Shown here piece after piece: positions 14,387 through 22,162 of a DNA stretch of 25,264 nucleotides. The notes under the pieces were generated by a model that searched no databases, had not been told where the DNA came from, and was given only the letters and a program-made list of their open reading frames with translations. Position 1 is the stretch's first letter, and each line of letters begins with the position of its first letter. Both the position numbers and the translations under genes were made by a program. The DNA is from an uncultured Enterobacteriaceae bacterium. Lineage in GTDB: Bacteria > Pseudomonadota > Gammaproteobacteria > Enterobacterales > Enterobacteriaceae. Where the stretch lies: the NCBI GenBank assembly GCA_936920625.1, contig CAKZHC010000053.1, positions 1 to 25,264 of the forward strand, in the 5' to 3' direction.

Positions 14387-15718
14387 TTAGCGGCTGTAGC
14401 CTTTCAGATTAGCCTTTTTCAAAGCAGACTCGTACTGACTAGACATCAGCAGAGTTTGCACTTGAGCCATAAAATCCATAATAACAACGACGACAATCAG
14501 CAATGACGTGCCACCGAAGTAAAAAGGAACTTTCATCGCATTACGCATAAATTCAGGGATCAGGCAGATAAAAGTTATGTATGACGCACCAACTAATGTC
14601 AGGCGAGTCATGACCTTATCAATATATCTTGCCGTTTGCTCCCCCGGACGAATTCCCGGTACAAATGCACCAGACTTCTTCAGGTTATCTGCCGTTTCAC
14701 GCGGATTGAAAACTAATGCCGTGTAAAAAAAACAGAAAAAGATGATTGCAGTAGCATAGAGTAGCACATAAACAGGTTGACCAGGCTGCAAGTACATAGA
14801 AATCGTTGTCAGCCAGCTCCAGCCAGAACTACTTCCGAACCATGATGCGATAGTCGCTGGGAACAGAATAATACTGGATGCAAATATCGCCGGAATGACA
14901 CCAGCCATATTCACTTTCAACGGTAAATGTGTACTTTGTGCAGCATAGACCCGACGTCCCTGCTGACGTTTAGCATAGTTCACCACAATACGGCGCTGAC
15001 CACGCTCAACGAAAACAACGAAGTAAGTAACTAAAAAAACCAAAGCTGCAACCAACAACAAAAGAAGAAAGTGTGTATCGCCTTGCCGTGCCTGCTCAAT
15101 GGTATGTCCTATAGCCGGAGGCAGACCTGCAACAATTCCGGCAAAGATAATGATTGAGATACCATTTCCAATGCCTCGTTCAGTAATCTGTTCCCCCAGC
15201 CACATCAGGAACATTGTCCCAGTCACCAGGCTAACAACAGCGGTAAAATAGAAGGCAAAACCCGGATTTATCACCAGACCGTGCATTCCGGGCATATTTG
15301 GCAGACCGGTAGCTATACCGATCGACTGAAATATGGCCAACACCAATGTGCCGTAACGGGTATACTGGCTAATCTTACGACGTCCAGCTTCCCCTTCTTT
15401 CTTAATCTCCGCCAGCACTGGATGAACCACTGTCAGCAACTGAATAATAATTGAAGCCGAAATATACGGCATAATACCCAGCGCGAAGATTGAGGCACGA
15501 CTGAGAGCACCACCAGAGAACATGTTAAACATTTCAATGATAGTACCACGCTGTTGCTCAAGTAGCTTAGCAAGCACAGTGGCATCAATACCAGGGATCG
15601 GAATGAAAGAGCCAATACGGAATACAATCAGCGCACCGACCACAAACAATAGCCTGCGTTTCAGTTCGTCTAACCCACCTTTGGCACTTTGAAAGTCTAA
15701 TCCCGGTTGTTTAGCCAT
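14387..15718 (-). CDS. secY: Protein translocase subunit SecY
   Basis: SecY forms the protein-conducting channel of the inner membrane with SecE and SecG. The 443 residues equal E. coli. Ten membrane segments are evident, starting with LLFVVGALIVFRIGSFIPIP. The plug region after TM1 contains FNMFSGGALSRASIFALGI. The SecA/ribosome-contacting cytoplasmic loop includes VNYAKRQQGRR, and another contains NPRETADNLKKSGAFVPGI. The protein ends SALKKANLKGYSR. It is the penultimate gene of the spc operon, 8 bp after rplO. SecE and SecG are not in the window. Confidence 0.98.
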   Translation of the reverse strand: MAKQPGLDFQSAKGGLDELKRRLLFVVGALIVFRIGSFIPIPGIDATVLAKLLEQQRGTIIEMFNMFSGGALSRASIFALGIMPYISASIIIQLLTVVHPVLAEIKKEGEAGRRKISQYTRYGTLVLAIFQSIGIATGLPNMPGMHGLVINPGFAFYFTAVVSLVTGTMFLMWLGEQITERGIGNGISIIIFAGIVAGLPPAIGHTIEQARQGDTHFLLLLLVAALVFLVTYFVVFVERGQRRIVVNYAKRQQGRRVYAAQSTHLPLKVNMAGVIPAIFASSIILFPATIASWFGSSSGWSWLTTISMYLQPGQPVYVLLYATAIIFFCFFYTALVFNPRETADNLKKSGAFVPGIRPGEQTARYIDKVMTRLTLVGASYITFICLIPEFMRNAMKVPFYFGGTSLLIVVVVIMDFMAQVQTLLMSSQYESALKKANLKGYSR

Positions 15719-15726
15719 CAGCTCAC

Positions 15727-16161
15727 TTATTCCTCAATTTTACCACCAGCGGCTTCGATTGCAGCGCGAGCACCTTTAGTTACACGCAAACCACGCACAG
15801 TGACCGGCGCTTTAACTTCACCAGACAGAATCACCTTCGCGTACTCAATCTGAATACCAATAACATTAGCTGCTTTTAATGTGTTCAGATCTACAATGTC
15901 ATCTTTGACTTTTGCCAAATCCGATAAACGCACTTCTGCAGTGACTGCGGCTTTACGGGAGGTAAAACCAAATTTTGGCAGACGACGATACAGCGGCATC
16001 TGCCCTCCCTCAAAACCTCGACGTACACCACCACCAGAACGAGCTTTCTGACCTTTATGACCACGGCCACTGGTTTTACCGAGTCCAGAACCAATACCGC
16101 GTCCAAGGCGCTTAGCTGCACGCCTGGAGCCTTCGGCCGGAGACAGAGTATTTAAACGCAT
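15727..16161 (-). CDS. rplO: 50S ribosomal protein L15
   Basis: uL15 has a long basic extension that penetrates the large subunit and a globular C-terminal part. The 144 residues equal E. coli. The glycine- and lysine-rich N-terminus MRLNTLSPAEGSRRAAKRLG and GHKGQKARSGGGVRRGFEGG are conserved, as is the C-terminal VTVRGLRVTKGARAAIEAAG. It sits 3 bp after rpmD and 8 bp before secY, implying tight coupling. Confidence 0.98.
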   Translation of the reverse strand: MRLNTLSPAEGSRRAAKRLGRGIGSGLGKTSGRGHKGQKARSGGGVRRGFEGGQMPLYRRLPKFGFTSRKAAVTAEVRLSDLAKVKDDIVDLNTLKAANVIGIQIEYAKVILSGEVKAPVTVRGLRVTKGARAAIEAAGGKIEE

Positions 16162-16164
16162 CTG

Positions 16165-16344
16165 TTACTCCTCCACTTTAACCATGTAGCTAATCGCGTT
16201 AACCATCCCGCGAATAGCTGGTGTATCTTCACGTTCTACTGTGTGACCAATACGACGCAGACCCAGCCCCACAAGGGTAGCTTTATGTCTCGGTAGACGC
16301 CCGATTGAACTACGAGTTTGCGTGATTTTAATCGTCTTTGCCAT
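16165..16344 (-). CDS. rpmD: 50S ribosomal protein L30
   Basis: uL30 is a small large-subunit protein. From the ATG at 16344 the product is 59 residues, as in E. coli, beginning MAKTIKITQTRSSIGRLPRH and ending ISYMVKVEE. A second ATG two codons upstream (16350) would overlap the rpsE stop region and add MT; the downstream start gives the family N-terminus, so I prefer it. The gene lies 6 bp after rpsE. Confidence 0.96.
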   Translation of the reverse strand: MAKTIKITQTRSSIGRLPRHKATLVGLGLRRIGHTVEREDTPAIRGMVNAISYMVKVEE

Positions 16345-16350
16345 AGTCAA

Positions 16351-16851
16351 TTACCCCAGAATTTCTTCAACGGACTTACCACGCTTGGCAGCAACCATTT
16401 CCGGAGATTTCATATTAGCCAGACCATTAATAGTCGCACGAACCACGTTTATCGGGTTGGTAGAACCATAAGCTTTGGCCAGAACGTTATGAATCCCTGC
16501 AACTTCCAGAACAGCGCGCATTGCACCACCGGCGATAATACCGGTACCTTCAGAGGCTGGCTGCATAAATACACGGGAACCTGTGTGAACACCTTTAATG
16601 GGGTGTTGCAGAGTACCGTGAGTCAGCGCGACATTAATCATGTTGCGACGCGCTTTTTCCGTCGCTTTCTGGATAGCTGCTGGCACTTCACGCGCTTTCC
16701 CGTAGCCAAAACCAATACGACCATTGCCATCTCCAACTACAACTAATGCAGTGAAAGAGAAGATCCGGCCGCCTTTTACAGTTTTACACACACGGTTTAC
16801 CGCAATCAGCTTTTCCTGCAGTTCACCAGCTTGTTTTTCGATGTGTGCCAT
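16351..16851 (-). CDS. rpsE: 30S ribosomal protein S5
   Basis: uS5 lies at the mRNA entry side of the small subunit and affects decoding accuracy. The 166 residues are one fewer than E. coli because the terminal Lys is absent (ends EEILG). The double-stranded RNA-binding segment VKGGRIFSFTALVVVGDGNG and GFGYGKAREVPAAIQKA are intact, including the loop where E. coli spectinomycin-resistance changes fall. A Cys replaces the E. coli Ser just before KTVKGG. The C-terminal part includes ASEGTGIIAGGAMRAVLEVAG. Confidence 0.97.
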   Translation of the reverse strand: MAHIEKQAGELQEKLIAVNRVCKTVKGGRIFSFTALVVVGDGNGRIGFGYGKAREVPAAIQKATEKARRNMINVALTHGTLQHPIKGVHTGSRVFMQPASEGTGIIAGGAMRAVLEVAGIHNVLAKAYGSTNPINVVRATINGLANMKSPEMVAAKRGKSVEEILG

Positions 16852-16865
16852 CTTTAACCTCTACC

Positions 16866-17219
16866 TTAGAACTGAAGGCCAGCTTCACGGGCAGCATCTG
16901 CCAGCGCCTGGACCCGACCATGATATTGATAACCTGAACGATCGAAGGAGACATCTTTGATGCCTTTTTCAATTGCACGCTCAGCAATAGCTTTACCTAC
17001 CACTGTGGCAGCATCTTTGTTACCGGTGTATTTTAATTGTTCAGAGATCGCTTTTTCTAAAGTAGAAGCTGCAACAAGGACCTCAGAACCGTTTGGTGCA
17101 ATAACCTGGGCATAAATATGACGCGGAGTGCGGAACACTACTAGCCGGGTTGCACCAAGCTCTTTAAGCTTACGACGTGCGCGGGTCGCACGACGGATAC
17201 GAGCAGATTTCTTATCCAT
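16866..17219 (-). CDS. rplR: 50S ribosomal protein L18
   Basis: uL18 binds 5S rRNA and ties it into the central protuberance with L5. The 117 residues equal E. coli: a basic start MDKKSARIRRATRARRKLKE, LVVFRTPRHIYAQVI, and the end GRVQALADAAREAGLQF. It lies between rplF (9 bp upstream) and rpsE (14 bp downstream) in the spc operon. Confidence 0.98.
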   Translation of the reverse strand: MDKKSARIRRATRARRKLKELGATRLVVFRTPRHIYAQVIAPNGSEVLVAASTLEKAISEQLKYTGNKDAATVVGKAIAERAIEKGIKDVSFDRSGYQYHGRVQALADAAREAGLQF

Positions 17220-17228
17220 AGTGTTACC

Positions 17229-17762
17229 TTACTTCTTCTTAGCCTCTTTGGTACGCACGACTTCGTCGGCGTAACGAACACCCTTGCCTTTATATGGCTC
17301 AGGACGACGGTAGGCGCGTAAATCAGCAGCAACCTGACCAATCAGCTGTTTATCAGCACCTTTCAGTACGATTTCAGTCTGAGACGGACATTCTGCAGAG
17401 ATACCCGCTGGCAACGAATGATCTATAGGATGCGAGAAACCCAGAGACAGGTTAACTACATTTCCTTTGATCGCTGCACGATAACCTACACCAACCAGCA
17501 GCAGCTTCTTAGTGAAGCCTTCGGTAACACCGATAACCATACCGTTAAGCAGTGCACGAGCAGTTCCTGCCTGTGCCCAGCCATCTGCAAAACCTGCACG
17601 CGGACCAAAAGTCAGCGAGTTATCTGCATGCTTAACTTCTACGGCGTCATGGATAGTACGAGTTAGCTCGCCGTTTTTACCTTTGATCGAAATCGCCTGA
17701 CCGTTGAGTTTTATCTCCACGCCGGCAGGAATAACGATCGGCGCTTTAGCAACACGAGACAT
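17229..17762 (-). CDS. rplF: 50S ribosomal protein L6
   Basis: uL6 has two similar RNA-binding domains and lies near the sarcin-ricin loop and factor-binding site. The 177 residues equal E. coli. It begins MSRVAKAPIVIPAGVEI. The duplicated fold is apparent from SIKGKNGELTRTI in the first half and IVLKGADKQLIGQVAADLRA in the second. The signature PEPYKGKGVRYADEVV is present, followed by a lysine-rich tail. It follows rpsH by 12 bp. Confidence 0.98.
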   Translation of the reverse strand: MSRVAKAPIVIPAGVEIKLNGQAISIKGKNGELTRTIHDAVEVKHADNSLTFGPRAGFADGWAQAGTARALLNGMVIGVTEGFTKKLLLVGVGYRAAIKGNVVNLSLGFSHPIDHSLPAGISAECPSQTEIVLKGADKQLIGQVAADLRAYRRPEPYKGKGVRYADEVVRTKEAKKK

Positions 17763-17774
17763 TTTTTCCTCCGA

Positions 17775-18167
17775 TTAAGCGACGTAGCAGATAATTTCGC
17801 CACCAAGACCAGCCTGGCGCGCCGCACGATCAGTCATGACACCTTTTGAGGTAGAAACTACAGCAATGCCTAAGCCCGCCATCACTTTTGGCAAATCATC
17901 TTTTTTCTTATAGATGCGTAGCCCAGGACGACTTACTCGCTGGATGGTTTCTACTACCGCTTTACCCTGAAAGTACTTTAGTGTTACTTCCAGCTCAGGC
18001 TTGATGTCGCCTTCGATTTTAAAATCGTTAATATAACCTTCTTCCTTTAATACTTTGGCGATTGCCGCTTTCAGTCTGGAGGAAGGCATAGTGACCGCAA
18101 CTTTATTTGCGGACTGGCCGTTACGGATACGGGTCAGCATATCCGCTATCGGATCTTGCATGCTCAT
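17775..18167 (-). CDS. rpsH: 30S ribosomal protein S8, spc operon repressor
   Basis: uS8 binds helix 21 of 16S rRNA in the central domain. In E. coli it represses the spc operon by binding the rplE start region. The 130 residues equal E. coli, beginning MSMQDPIADMLTRIRNGQ. The C-terminal RNA-binding signature GIAVVSTSKGVMTDRAARQ and GGEIICYVA are intact. An S8-type inverted repeat is visible at rplE in this window, so the feedback loop is likely kept. Confidence 0.98.
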   Translation of the reverse strand: MSMQDPIADMLTRIRNGQSANKVAVTMPSSRLKAAIAKVLKEEGYINDFKIEGDIKPELEVTLKYFQGKAVVETIQRVSRPGLRIYKKKDDLPKVMAGLGIAVVSTSKGVMTDRAARQAGLGGEIICYVA

Positions 18168-18201
18168 CTGTCTTTACTCCCGTGATTCAATTGGTTGCAA
18201 T

Positions 18202-18507
18202 TTACCAGCTAGCCTTTTTAAGACCGGGAATTTCGCCGCGCATAGCAGCTTCACGGACCTTAATACGGCTCAACCCGAACTTCCGCAGGTAAGCGTGCGG
18301 ACGACCAGTTTGACGGCAGCGATTACGCTGACGACATGGGCTGGAATCACGCGGCAGAGTCTGTAACTTAAGAACAGCACTCCAACGGTCTTCATCAGAA
18401 GCGTTCACATCAGAAATGATAGCTTTCAGTTCGGTGCGCTTTGCAAAATATTTTTCTGCCAGTTTTACACGCTTAACTTCGCGTGCTTTCATGGATTGCT
18501 TAGCCAT
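18202..18507 (-). CDS. rpsN: 30S ribosomal protein S14 (long, zinc-free form)
   Basis: uS14 lies in the small-subunit head near S3 and S10. The 101 residues match the long enterobacterial form without the paired CxxC zinc ribbon of the short form. MAKQSMKAREVKRVKLAEKY, TLPRDSSPCRQRNRCRQTGR and the end RGEIPGLKKASW are conserved. A Cys replaces the usual Ser in DSSPCRQRN, but the pattern does not recreate a metal site. It follows rplE by 10 bp. Confidence 0.97.
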   Translation of the reverse strand: MAKQSMKAREVKRVKLAEKYFAKRTELKAIISDVNASDEDRWSAVLKLQTLPRDSSPCRQRNRCRQTGRPHAYLRKFGLSRIKVREAAMRGEIPGLKKASW

Positions 18508-18517
18508 TTAGTAACCC

Positions 18518-19057
18518 TTACTTGCGAAACGGGAAGTCAAAAGCTGCCAGCAGGGCACGGCCTTCATCATCAGATTTCGCAGTGGTGGTAATGGTTATAT
18601 CCAAACCACGAACGCGATCGACTTTATCATAGTCGATTTCCGGGAAGATGATCTGCTCACGTACACCCATACTGTAATTACCACGACCATCGAAAGATTT
18701 CGTGGACAGACCACGAAAATCACGAATACGCGGTACAGCTATAGAGATCAGACGATCAAGGAACTCCCACATGCGCTCGCCACGCAGAGTTACTTTACAA
18801 CCGATCGGATAACCCTGGCGGATTTTGAAGCCTGCAACAGATTTGCGTGCTTTGGTGATAAGTGGTTTTTGACCAGAGATTGCTGCCAGGTCCGCCGCTG
18901 CGTTATCCAGCAGTTTTTTATCAGCTATCGCTTCACCAACACCCATATTAAGGGTGATCTTCTCTATCCGAGGGACTTGCATGACAGAAGCATAGTTCAA
19001 CTCTTTCATGAGTTTCTTTACCACTTCGTCTTTGTAGTAATCATGCAGTTTCACCAT
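18518..19057 (-). CDS. rplE: 50S ribosomal protein L5
   Basis: uL5 carries 5S rRNA into the central protuberance and touches the P-site tRNA. The 179 residues equal E. coli. It begins MVKLHDYYKDEVVKKLMKEL. Further signatures are PRIEKITLNMGVGEAIADKK, QKPLITKARKSVAGFKIRQG and GLDITITTTAKSDDEGRALL. Its start codon lies within the inverted repeat that S8 is expected to bind, which makes it the control point of the distal spc genes. Confidence 0.98.
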   Translation of the reverse strand: MVKLHDYYKDEVVKKLMKELNYASVMQVPRIEKITLNMGVGEAIADKKLLDNAAADLAAISGQKPLITKARKSVAGFKIRQGYPIGCKVTLRGERMWEFLDRLISIAVPRIRDFRGLSTKSFDGRGNYSMGVREQIIFPEIDYDKVDRVRGLDITITTTAKSDDEGRALLAAFDFPFRK

Positions 19058-19066
19058 CGTTACTAC
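19034..19066 (-). promoter_or_regulatory. S8-binding translational control site at rplE start
   Basis: GTAGTAA (19060-19066 on the minus strand) and TTACTAC (19034-19040) form a perfect 7-bp inverted repeat bracketing the rplE ATG. E. coli S8 represses spc mRNA at the equivalent hairpin, which mimics its 16S site. Assigned by position and pairing; the internal loop was not modelled. Confidence 0.7.
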
Positions 19067-19072
19067 TCCAAA

Positions 19073-19387
19073 TTACTTGATAGTTTCGCTGTTAGACTTG
19101 AAGAAACGGACTTTTTTGCCCTCTTCGAATCTAAAGCCCACACGGTCTGCCTTACCAGTTGTCTCATTAAAGATGGCAACATTGGAAGCCTGAATTGCTG
19201 CTTCTTTCTCCACAATGCCACCTAGCTGATTCAGGGCCGGGACCGGCTTCTGATGTTTTTTTACCAGATTGATGCCTTCAATAATGATCTTACCAGTAGG
19301 CAGGACACGTTTTACCTTACCCCGTTTACCTTTATCTTTACCAGTTAACACGATAACTTCGTCATTGCGACGGATTTTGGCTGCCAT
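19073..19387 (-). CDS. rplX: 50S ribosomal protein L24
   Basis: uL24 is an early assembly initiator that binds the 5' end of 23S rRNA and lies by the exit tunnel. The 104 residues equal E. coli. The KOW motif DEVIVLTGKDKGKRGKVKRV is near the N-terminus, and the loop HQKPVPALNQLGGIVEKEA follows. It ends in GFRFEEGKKVRFFKSN. It is 10 bp after rplN and 15 bp before rplE. Confidence 0.98.
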   Translation of the reverse strand: MAAKIRRNDEVIVLTGKDKGKRGKVKRVLPTGKIIIEGINLVKKHQKPVPALNQLGGIVEKEAAIQASNVAIFNETTGKADRVGFRFEEGKKVRFFKSNSETIK

Positions 19388-19397
19388 TATTCGCTCC

Positions 19398-19769
19398 TTA
19401 GAGTACTTCCGGGGCCAGAGAGATAATCTTCATGAACTTTTCAGTACGCAGTTCACGAGTTACTGGGCCAAAAATACGCGTCCCGATAGGCTGCTCGCTG
19501 TTATTGTTGAGAATAACGCATGCATTACCGTCGAAGCGAATGACAGAACCATCCGGGCGACGAACACCCTTCCTGGTACGCACCACTACCGCCTTCAGCA
19601 CATCACCTTTTTTAACTTTGCCGCGAGGAATTGCTTCCTTGCAGGTGATTTTGATGATGTCGCCAACGCCTGCGTAACGACGGTGCGAGCCACCCAGAAC
19701 CTTAATACACATTACGCGACGCGCGCCAGAGTTATCGGCCACGTCCAGCATAGTCTGTTCCTGGATCAT
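19398..19769 (-). CDS. rplN: 50S ribosomal protein L14
   Basis: uL14 lies at the subunit interface and forms inter-subunit bridges; the silencing factor RsfS docks on it. The 123 residues equal E. coli. It begins MIQEQTMLDVADNSGARRVM, with RRYAGVGDIIKITCKEAIPR and the end KIISLAPEVL. First gene of the spc operon, downstream of a TATAAT-containing promoter region of about 170 bp. Confidence 0.98.
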   Translation of the reverse strand: MIQEQTMLDVADNSGARRVMCIKVLGGSHRRYAGVGDIIKITCKEAIPRGKVKKGDVLKAVVVRTRKGVRRPDGSVIRFDGNACVILNNNSEQPIGTRIFGPVTRELRTEKFMKIISLAPEVL

Positions 19770-19852
19770 TATTAGTGCTCCGTAATGTCAACGACTACTT
19801 CGAGACCCCCACAAATGGGAGTCGTTAGAAAACCCGTAATTAAGGGCGCAAT

Positions 19853-19858
19853 ATTATA
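19853..19858 (-). promoter_or_regulatory. spc operon promoter (-10 box)
   Basis: TATAAT on the minus strand lies in the 169-bp rpsQ-rplN gap and is followed by a GC-rich ATTGCGCCC discriminator, as in the E. coli spc promoter (AGTGTTATAAT...GCGCCC). The -35 region 17 bp away (TATTAA) is poor, so activity may rely on other upstream sequence. Confidence 0.65.
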
Positions 19859-19882
19859 ACACTGCTCATCGCAAATTAATAG

Positions 19883-19918
19883 AAACAATGAACGACCCTG
19901 ATGGGCCGCTCATTGTTT
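19883..19918 (-). terminator. Long hairpin after rpsQ at the S10/spc boundary
   Basis: A 16-bp stem (19883-19898 with 19903-19918) pairs fully if two G-U pairs are allowed on the transcript; the loop has four bases. It lies 20 bp past rpsQ. There is no long U run after it, so it may act as a partial terminator or as an mRNA 3'-end stabiliser. Confidence 0.6.
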
Positions 19919-19938
19919 TATAAGAAAACGCAGACCTA

Positions 19939-20193
19939 TTACAGAACCGCTTTTTCTACAACGCGCACCAAAGTCCATGATTTAGTCTTAGAAATTGGAC
20001 GACATTCGCGAATCTCTACTACATCACCAATCCCACATTCATCATTCTCATCATGAATATGCAGCTTAGTCGTACGCTTGATGAATTTACCGTAGAGTGG
20101 GTGTTTCACGAAACGCTCGATAGCAACAACCGCAGATTTCTGCATTTTGTCACTAACAACACGACCTTGCAGAGTACGAATTTTATCAGACAT
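19939..20193 (-). CDS. rpsQ: 30S ribosomal protein S17
   Basis: uS17 binds the 5' domain of 16S rRNA early in assembly. The 84 residues equal E. coli: MSDKIRTLQGRVVSDKMQKS, VAIERFVKHPLYGKFIKRTT, CGIGDVVEIRECRPISKTKS and the end RVVEKAVL. Its ATG overlaps the rpmC stop by one base (TAATG), indicating translational coupling. Last gene of the S10 operon. Confidence 0.98.
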   Translation of the reverse strand: MSDKIRTLQGRVVSDKMQKSAVVAIERFVKHPLYGKFIKRTTKLHIHDENDECGIGDVVEIRECRPISKTKSWTLVRVVEKAVL

Positions 20194-20384
20194 TACGCAC
20201 CCCCCTTCTCAGTCAGTAAAGTCTTAACACGCGCCACATTACGGCGGACCTGTTTCAATAAATGGGTTTGCTGGAGCTGACCAGATGCTGCCTGCATCCG
20301 TAGATTAAACTGCTCACGCAACAGATTAAGCAGCTCAGTGTTCAGCTCATCAACGCTTTTTTCACGCAGCTCAGTTGCTCTCAT
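20193..20384 (-). CDS. rpmC: 50S ribosomal protein L29
   Basis: uL29 is a small two-helix protein beside the tunnel exit, next to L23, where it helps form the docking site for trigger factor and SRP. The 63 residues equal E. coli, MRATELREKSVDELNTELL to KTLLTEKGGA. TAATG overlaps of one base link it to rplP upstream and rpsQ downstream. Confidence 0.98.
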   Translation of the reverse strand: MRATELREKSVDELNTELLNLLREQFNLRMQAASGQLQQTHLLKQVRRNVARVKTLLTEKGGA

Positions 20385-20794
20385 TACATCACCGTCTTAG
20401 TTACAAAGGTGGTTTTAATAGGCAGTTTTGCTGCTGCCAGCTTGAATGCTTCACGGGCCAGCTCTTCTGGTACACCATCCATCTCATACAGGACTTTACC
20501 AGGCTGGATCAAAGCAACCCAGTACTCTACATTGCCTTTACCTTTACCCATACGCACTTCAAGCGGCTTCTCAGTAATTGGTTTATCCGGGAAAATTCGG
20601 ATCCAAATTTTACCTTGACGCTTAACTGCACGAGTCATTGCACGACGTGCGGCTTCAATTTGCCGGGCTGTCAGACGGCCACGGTCAACAGCTTTCAGAC
20701 CAAAAGTACCGAAGCTAACATCCGTGCCTTGTGCCAGGCCCCGATTGCGACCTTTGTGCACTTTACGGAATTTTGTACGCTTAGGTTGTAACAT
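20384..20794 (-). CDS. rplP: 50S ribosomal protein L16
   Basis: uL16 lies near the A-site tRNA and is a late assembly protein. The 136 residues equal E. coli: MLQPKRTKFRKVHKGRNRGL, VDRGRLTARQIEAARRAMTR, WIRIFPDKPITEKPLEVRMG and the loop PGKVLYEMDGVPEELAREA. Arg81 in KPLEVRMGKG-type context, the residue hydroxylated by RoxA in E. coli, appears conserved. It follows rpsC by 12 bp. Confidence 0.97.
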   Translation of the reverse strand: MLQPKRTKFRKVHKGRNRGLAQGTDVSFGTFGLKAVDRGRLTARQIEAARRAMTRAVKRQGKIWIRIFPDKPITEKPLEVRMGKGKGNVEYWVALIQPGKVLYEMDGVPEELAREAFKLAAAKLPIKTTFVTKTVM

Positions 20795-20806
20795 CAGAGA
20801 TTCCCC

Positions 20807-21505
20807 TTACTTACGGCCTTTACGCGGCTGCTTTTTCGGTTGAACAGCCGGCTCCGGTTGTTCAACAGCAGCCATGCCACCAAGGATCTCACCTTTGAAG
20901 ATCCATACTTTTACGCCGATTACACCATAAGTAGTGTGTGCTTCAGAGGTATTGTAATCAATGTCAGCACGCAGAGTATGCAGAGGTACTCGTCCTTCGC
21001 GATACCACTCGGTACGAGCGATTTCAGCTCCTCCCAAGCGGCCACTCACTTCAACTTTGATACCTTTAGCACCTAAACGAATGGCATTTTGTACAGCACG
21101 TTTCATCGCACGGCGGAACATCACGCGACGCTCCAGCTGTGAAGTGATGTTATCGGCAACCAATTTAGCATCCAGTTCCGGCTTACGAACTTCCGCAATA
21201 TTAAGCTGTGTTGGTACGCCAGCGATATCCGCTACGCCCTTACGCAACTTTTCTACGTCTTCACCCTTCTTACCGATAACAATACCCGGACGAGCGGTGT
21301 GAATAGTAACACGGATGCTCTTAGCCGGGCGTTCGATCACGATACGTGATACTGACGCCTTTGCCAGTTCTTTGTTCAGGTACTGGCGAACTTTAAAATC
21401 ACTGTCCAGATTGTCAGCGAATTCTTTAGTATTAGCGAACCAGGTAGAGTTCCAGGATTTAACAATACCCAGTCGAATACCATTAGGATGTACTTTCTGA
21501 CCCAT
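20807..21505 (-). CDS. rpsC: 30S ribosomal protein S3
   Basis: uS3 forms the mRNA entry tunnel with S4 and S5 and has helicase-associated residues. The 232 residues are one shorter than E. coli. It begins MGQKVHPNGIRLGIVKSWNS. The KH domain includes ARPGIVIGKKGEDVEKLRKG (GxxG-type loop GKKG). The C-terminal S3 domain has GAKGIKVEVSGRLGGAEIAR and TYGVIGVKVWIFKGEILGG. The extreme C-terminus is basic and variable. Confidence 0.98.
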   Translation of the reverse strand: MGQKVHPNGIRLGIVKSWNSTWFANTKEFADNLDSDFKVRQYLNKELAKASVSRIVIERPAKSIRVTIHTARPGIVIGKKGEDVEKLRKGVADIAGVPTQLNIAEVRKPELDAKLVADNITSQLERRVMFRRAMKRAVQNAIRLGAKGIKVEVSGRLGGAEIARTEWYREGRVPLHTLRADIDYNTSEAHTTYGVIGVKVWIFKGEILGGMAAVEQPEPAVQPKKQPRKGRK

Positions 21506-21522
21506 TGCTAGTCTCCTGAGTC

Positions 21523-21855
21523 TTAACGATCGGACACAACCACAGTAATGTGGCTGGTGCGCTTAAGAATGCGATCCGCTCGGCCTTTGGCCCGCGGCAT
21601 GATGCGTTTCATCGTCGGACCTTCGTCGATGTAAATCTTAGCGACTTTCAGATCGTCGATATCTGCACCATCGTTATGCTCGGCGTTAGCAATAGCAGAT
21701 TCTAAAACTTTCTTGACCAGCCCGGCCGCTTTCTTATTGGTGTAGGTCAGAATATCCAAGGCCTGCGCCACTTTCTTACCACGAACCAAGTCCGCAACAA
21801 GGCGAACCTTTTGTGCAGAAGAGCGGGCATGGCGATGTTTTGCGATAGTTTCCAT
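21523..21855 (-). CDS. rplV: 50S ribosomal protein L22
   Basis: uL22 lines the exit tunnel with a long beta-hairpin and has a globular part at the tunnel mouth. The 110 residues equal E. coli. The hairpin sequence GPTMKRIMPRAKGRA retains the Met-Lys-Arg triplet whose deletion gives macrolide resistance in E. coli. It is also close to the binding place of peptide deformylase's C-terminal helix, which is truncated in this genome. Confidence 0.98.
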   Translation of the reverse strand: METIAKHRHARSSAQKVRLVADLVRGKKVAQALDILTYTNKKAAGLVKKVLESAIANAEHNDGADIDDLKVAKIYIDEGPTMKRIMPRAKGRADRILKRTSHITVVVSDR

Positions 21856-21867
21856 CTTTTGCTCCGC

Positions 21868-22146
21868 TTATTTCTTCTTGGCTTTTTTATCAGCCGCATG
21901 GCCGCGATAAGTACGGGTCGGTGCAAATTCACCCAGTTTGTGGCCAACCATTTCGTCGGAAACAAAAATAGGTACATGCTGACGACCATTATGGACAGCG
22001 ATGGTCAAACCGATCATATTTGGAAAGATCGTTGAACGACGGGACCAAGTGCGCACAGGCTTCTTATCACCGCTTTCCACCGCTTTCTCTACCTTCTTCA
22101 GCAAGTGCAGGTCAACGAATGGACCTTTCTTGAGAGAACGTGGCAT
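21868..22146 (-). CDS. rpsS: 30S ribosomal protein S19
   Basis: uS19 sits on the head of the small subunit and pairs with S13. The 92 residues equal E. coli: MPRSLKKGPFVDLHLLKKVE, WSRRSTIFPNMIGLTIAVHN, VSDEMVGHKLGEFAPTRTYR and a lysine-rich end ADKKAKKK. It is 16 bp after rplB and 12 bp before rplV. Confidence 0.98.
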   Translation of the reverse strand: MPRSLKKGPFVDLHLLKKVEKAVESGDKKPVRTWSRRSTIFPNMIGLTIAVHNGRQHVPIFVSDEMVGHKLGEFAPTRTYRGHAADKKAKKK

Positions 22147-22162
22147 GGTTTATCCTCTAAAA

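Noticed and set aside
18869..19225. Plus-strand frames across the ribosomal operons (such as this 118-codon one)
   Set aside because: These are antisense shadows of highly conserved ribosomal protein genes with no independent evidence.
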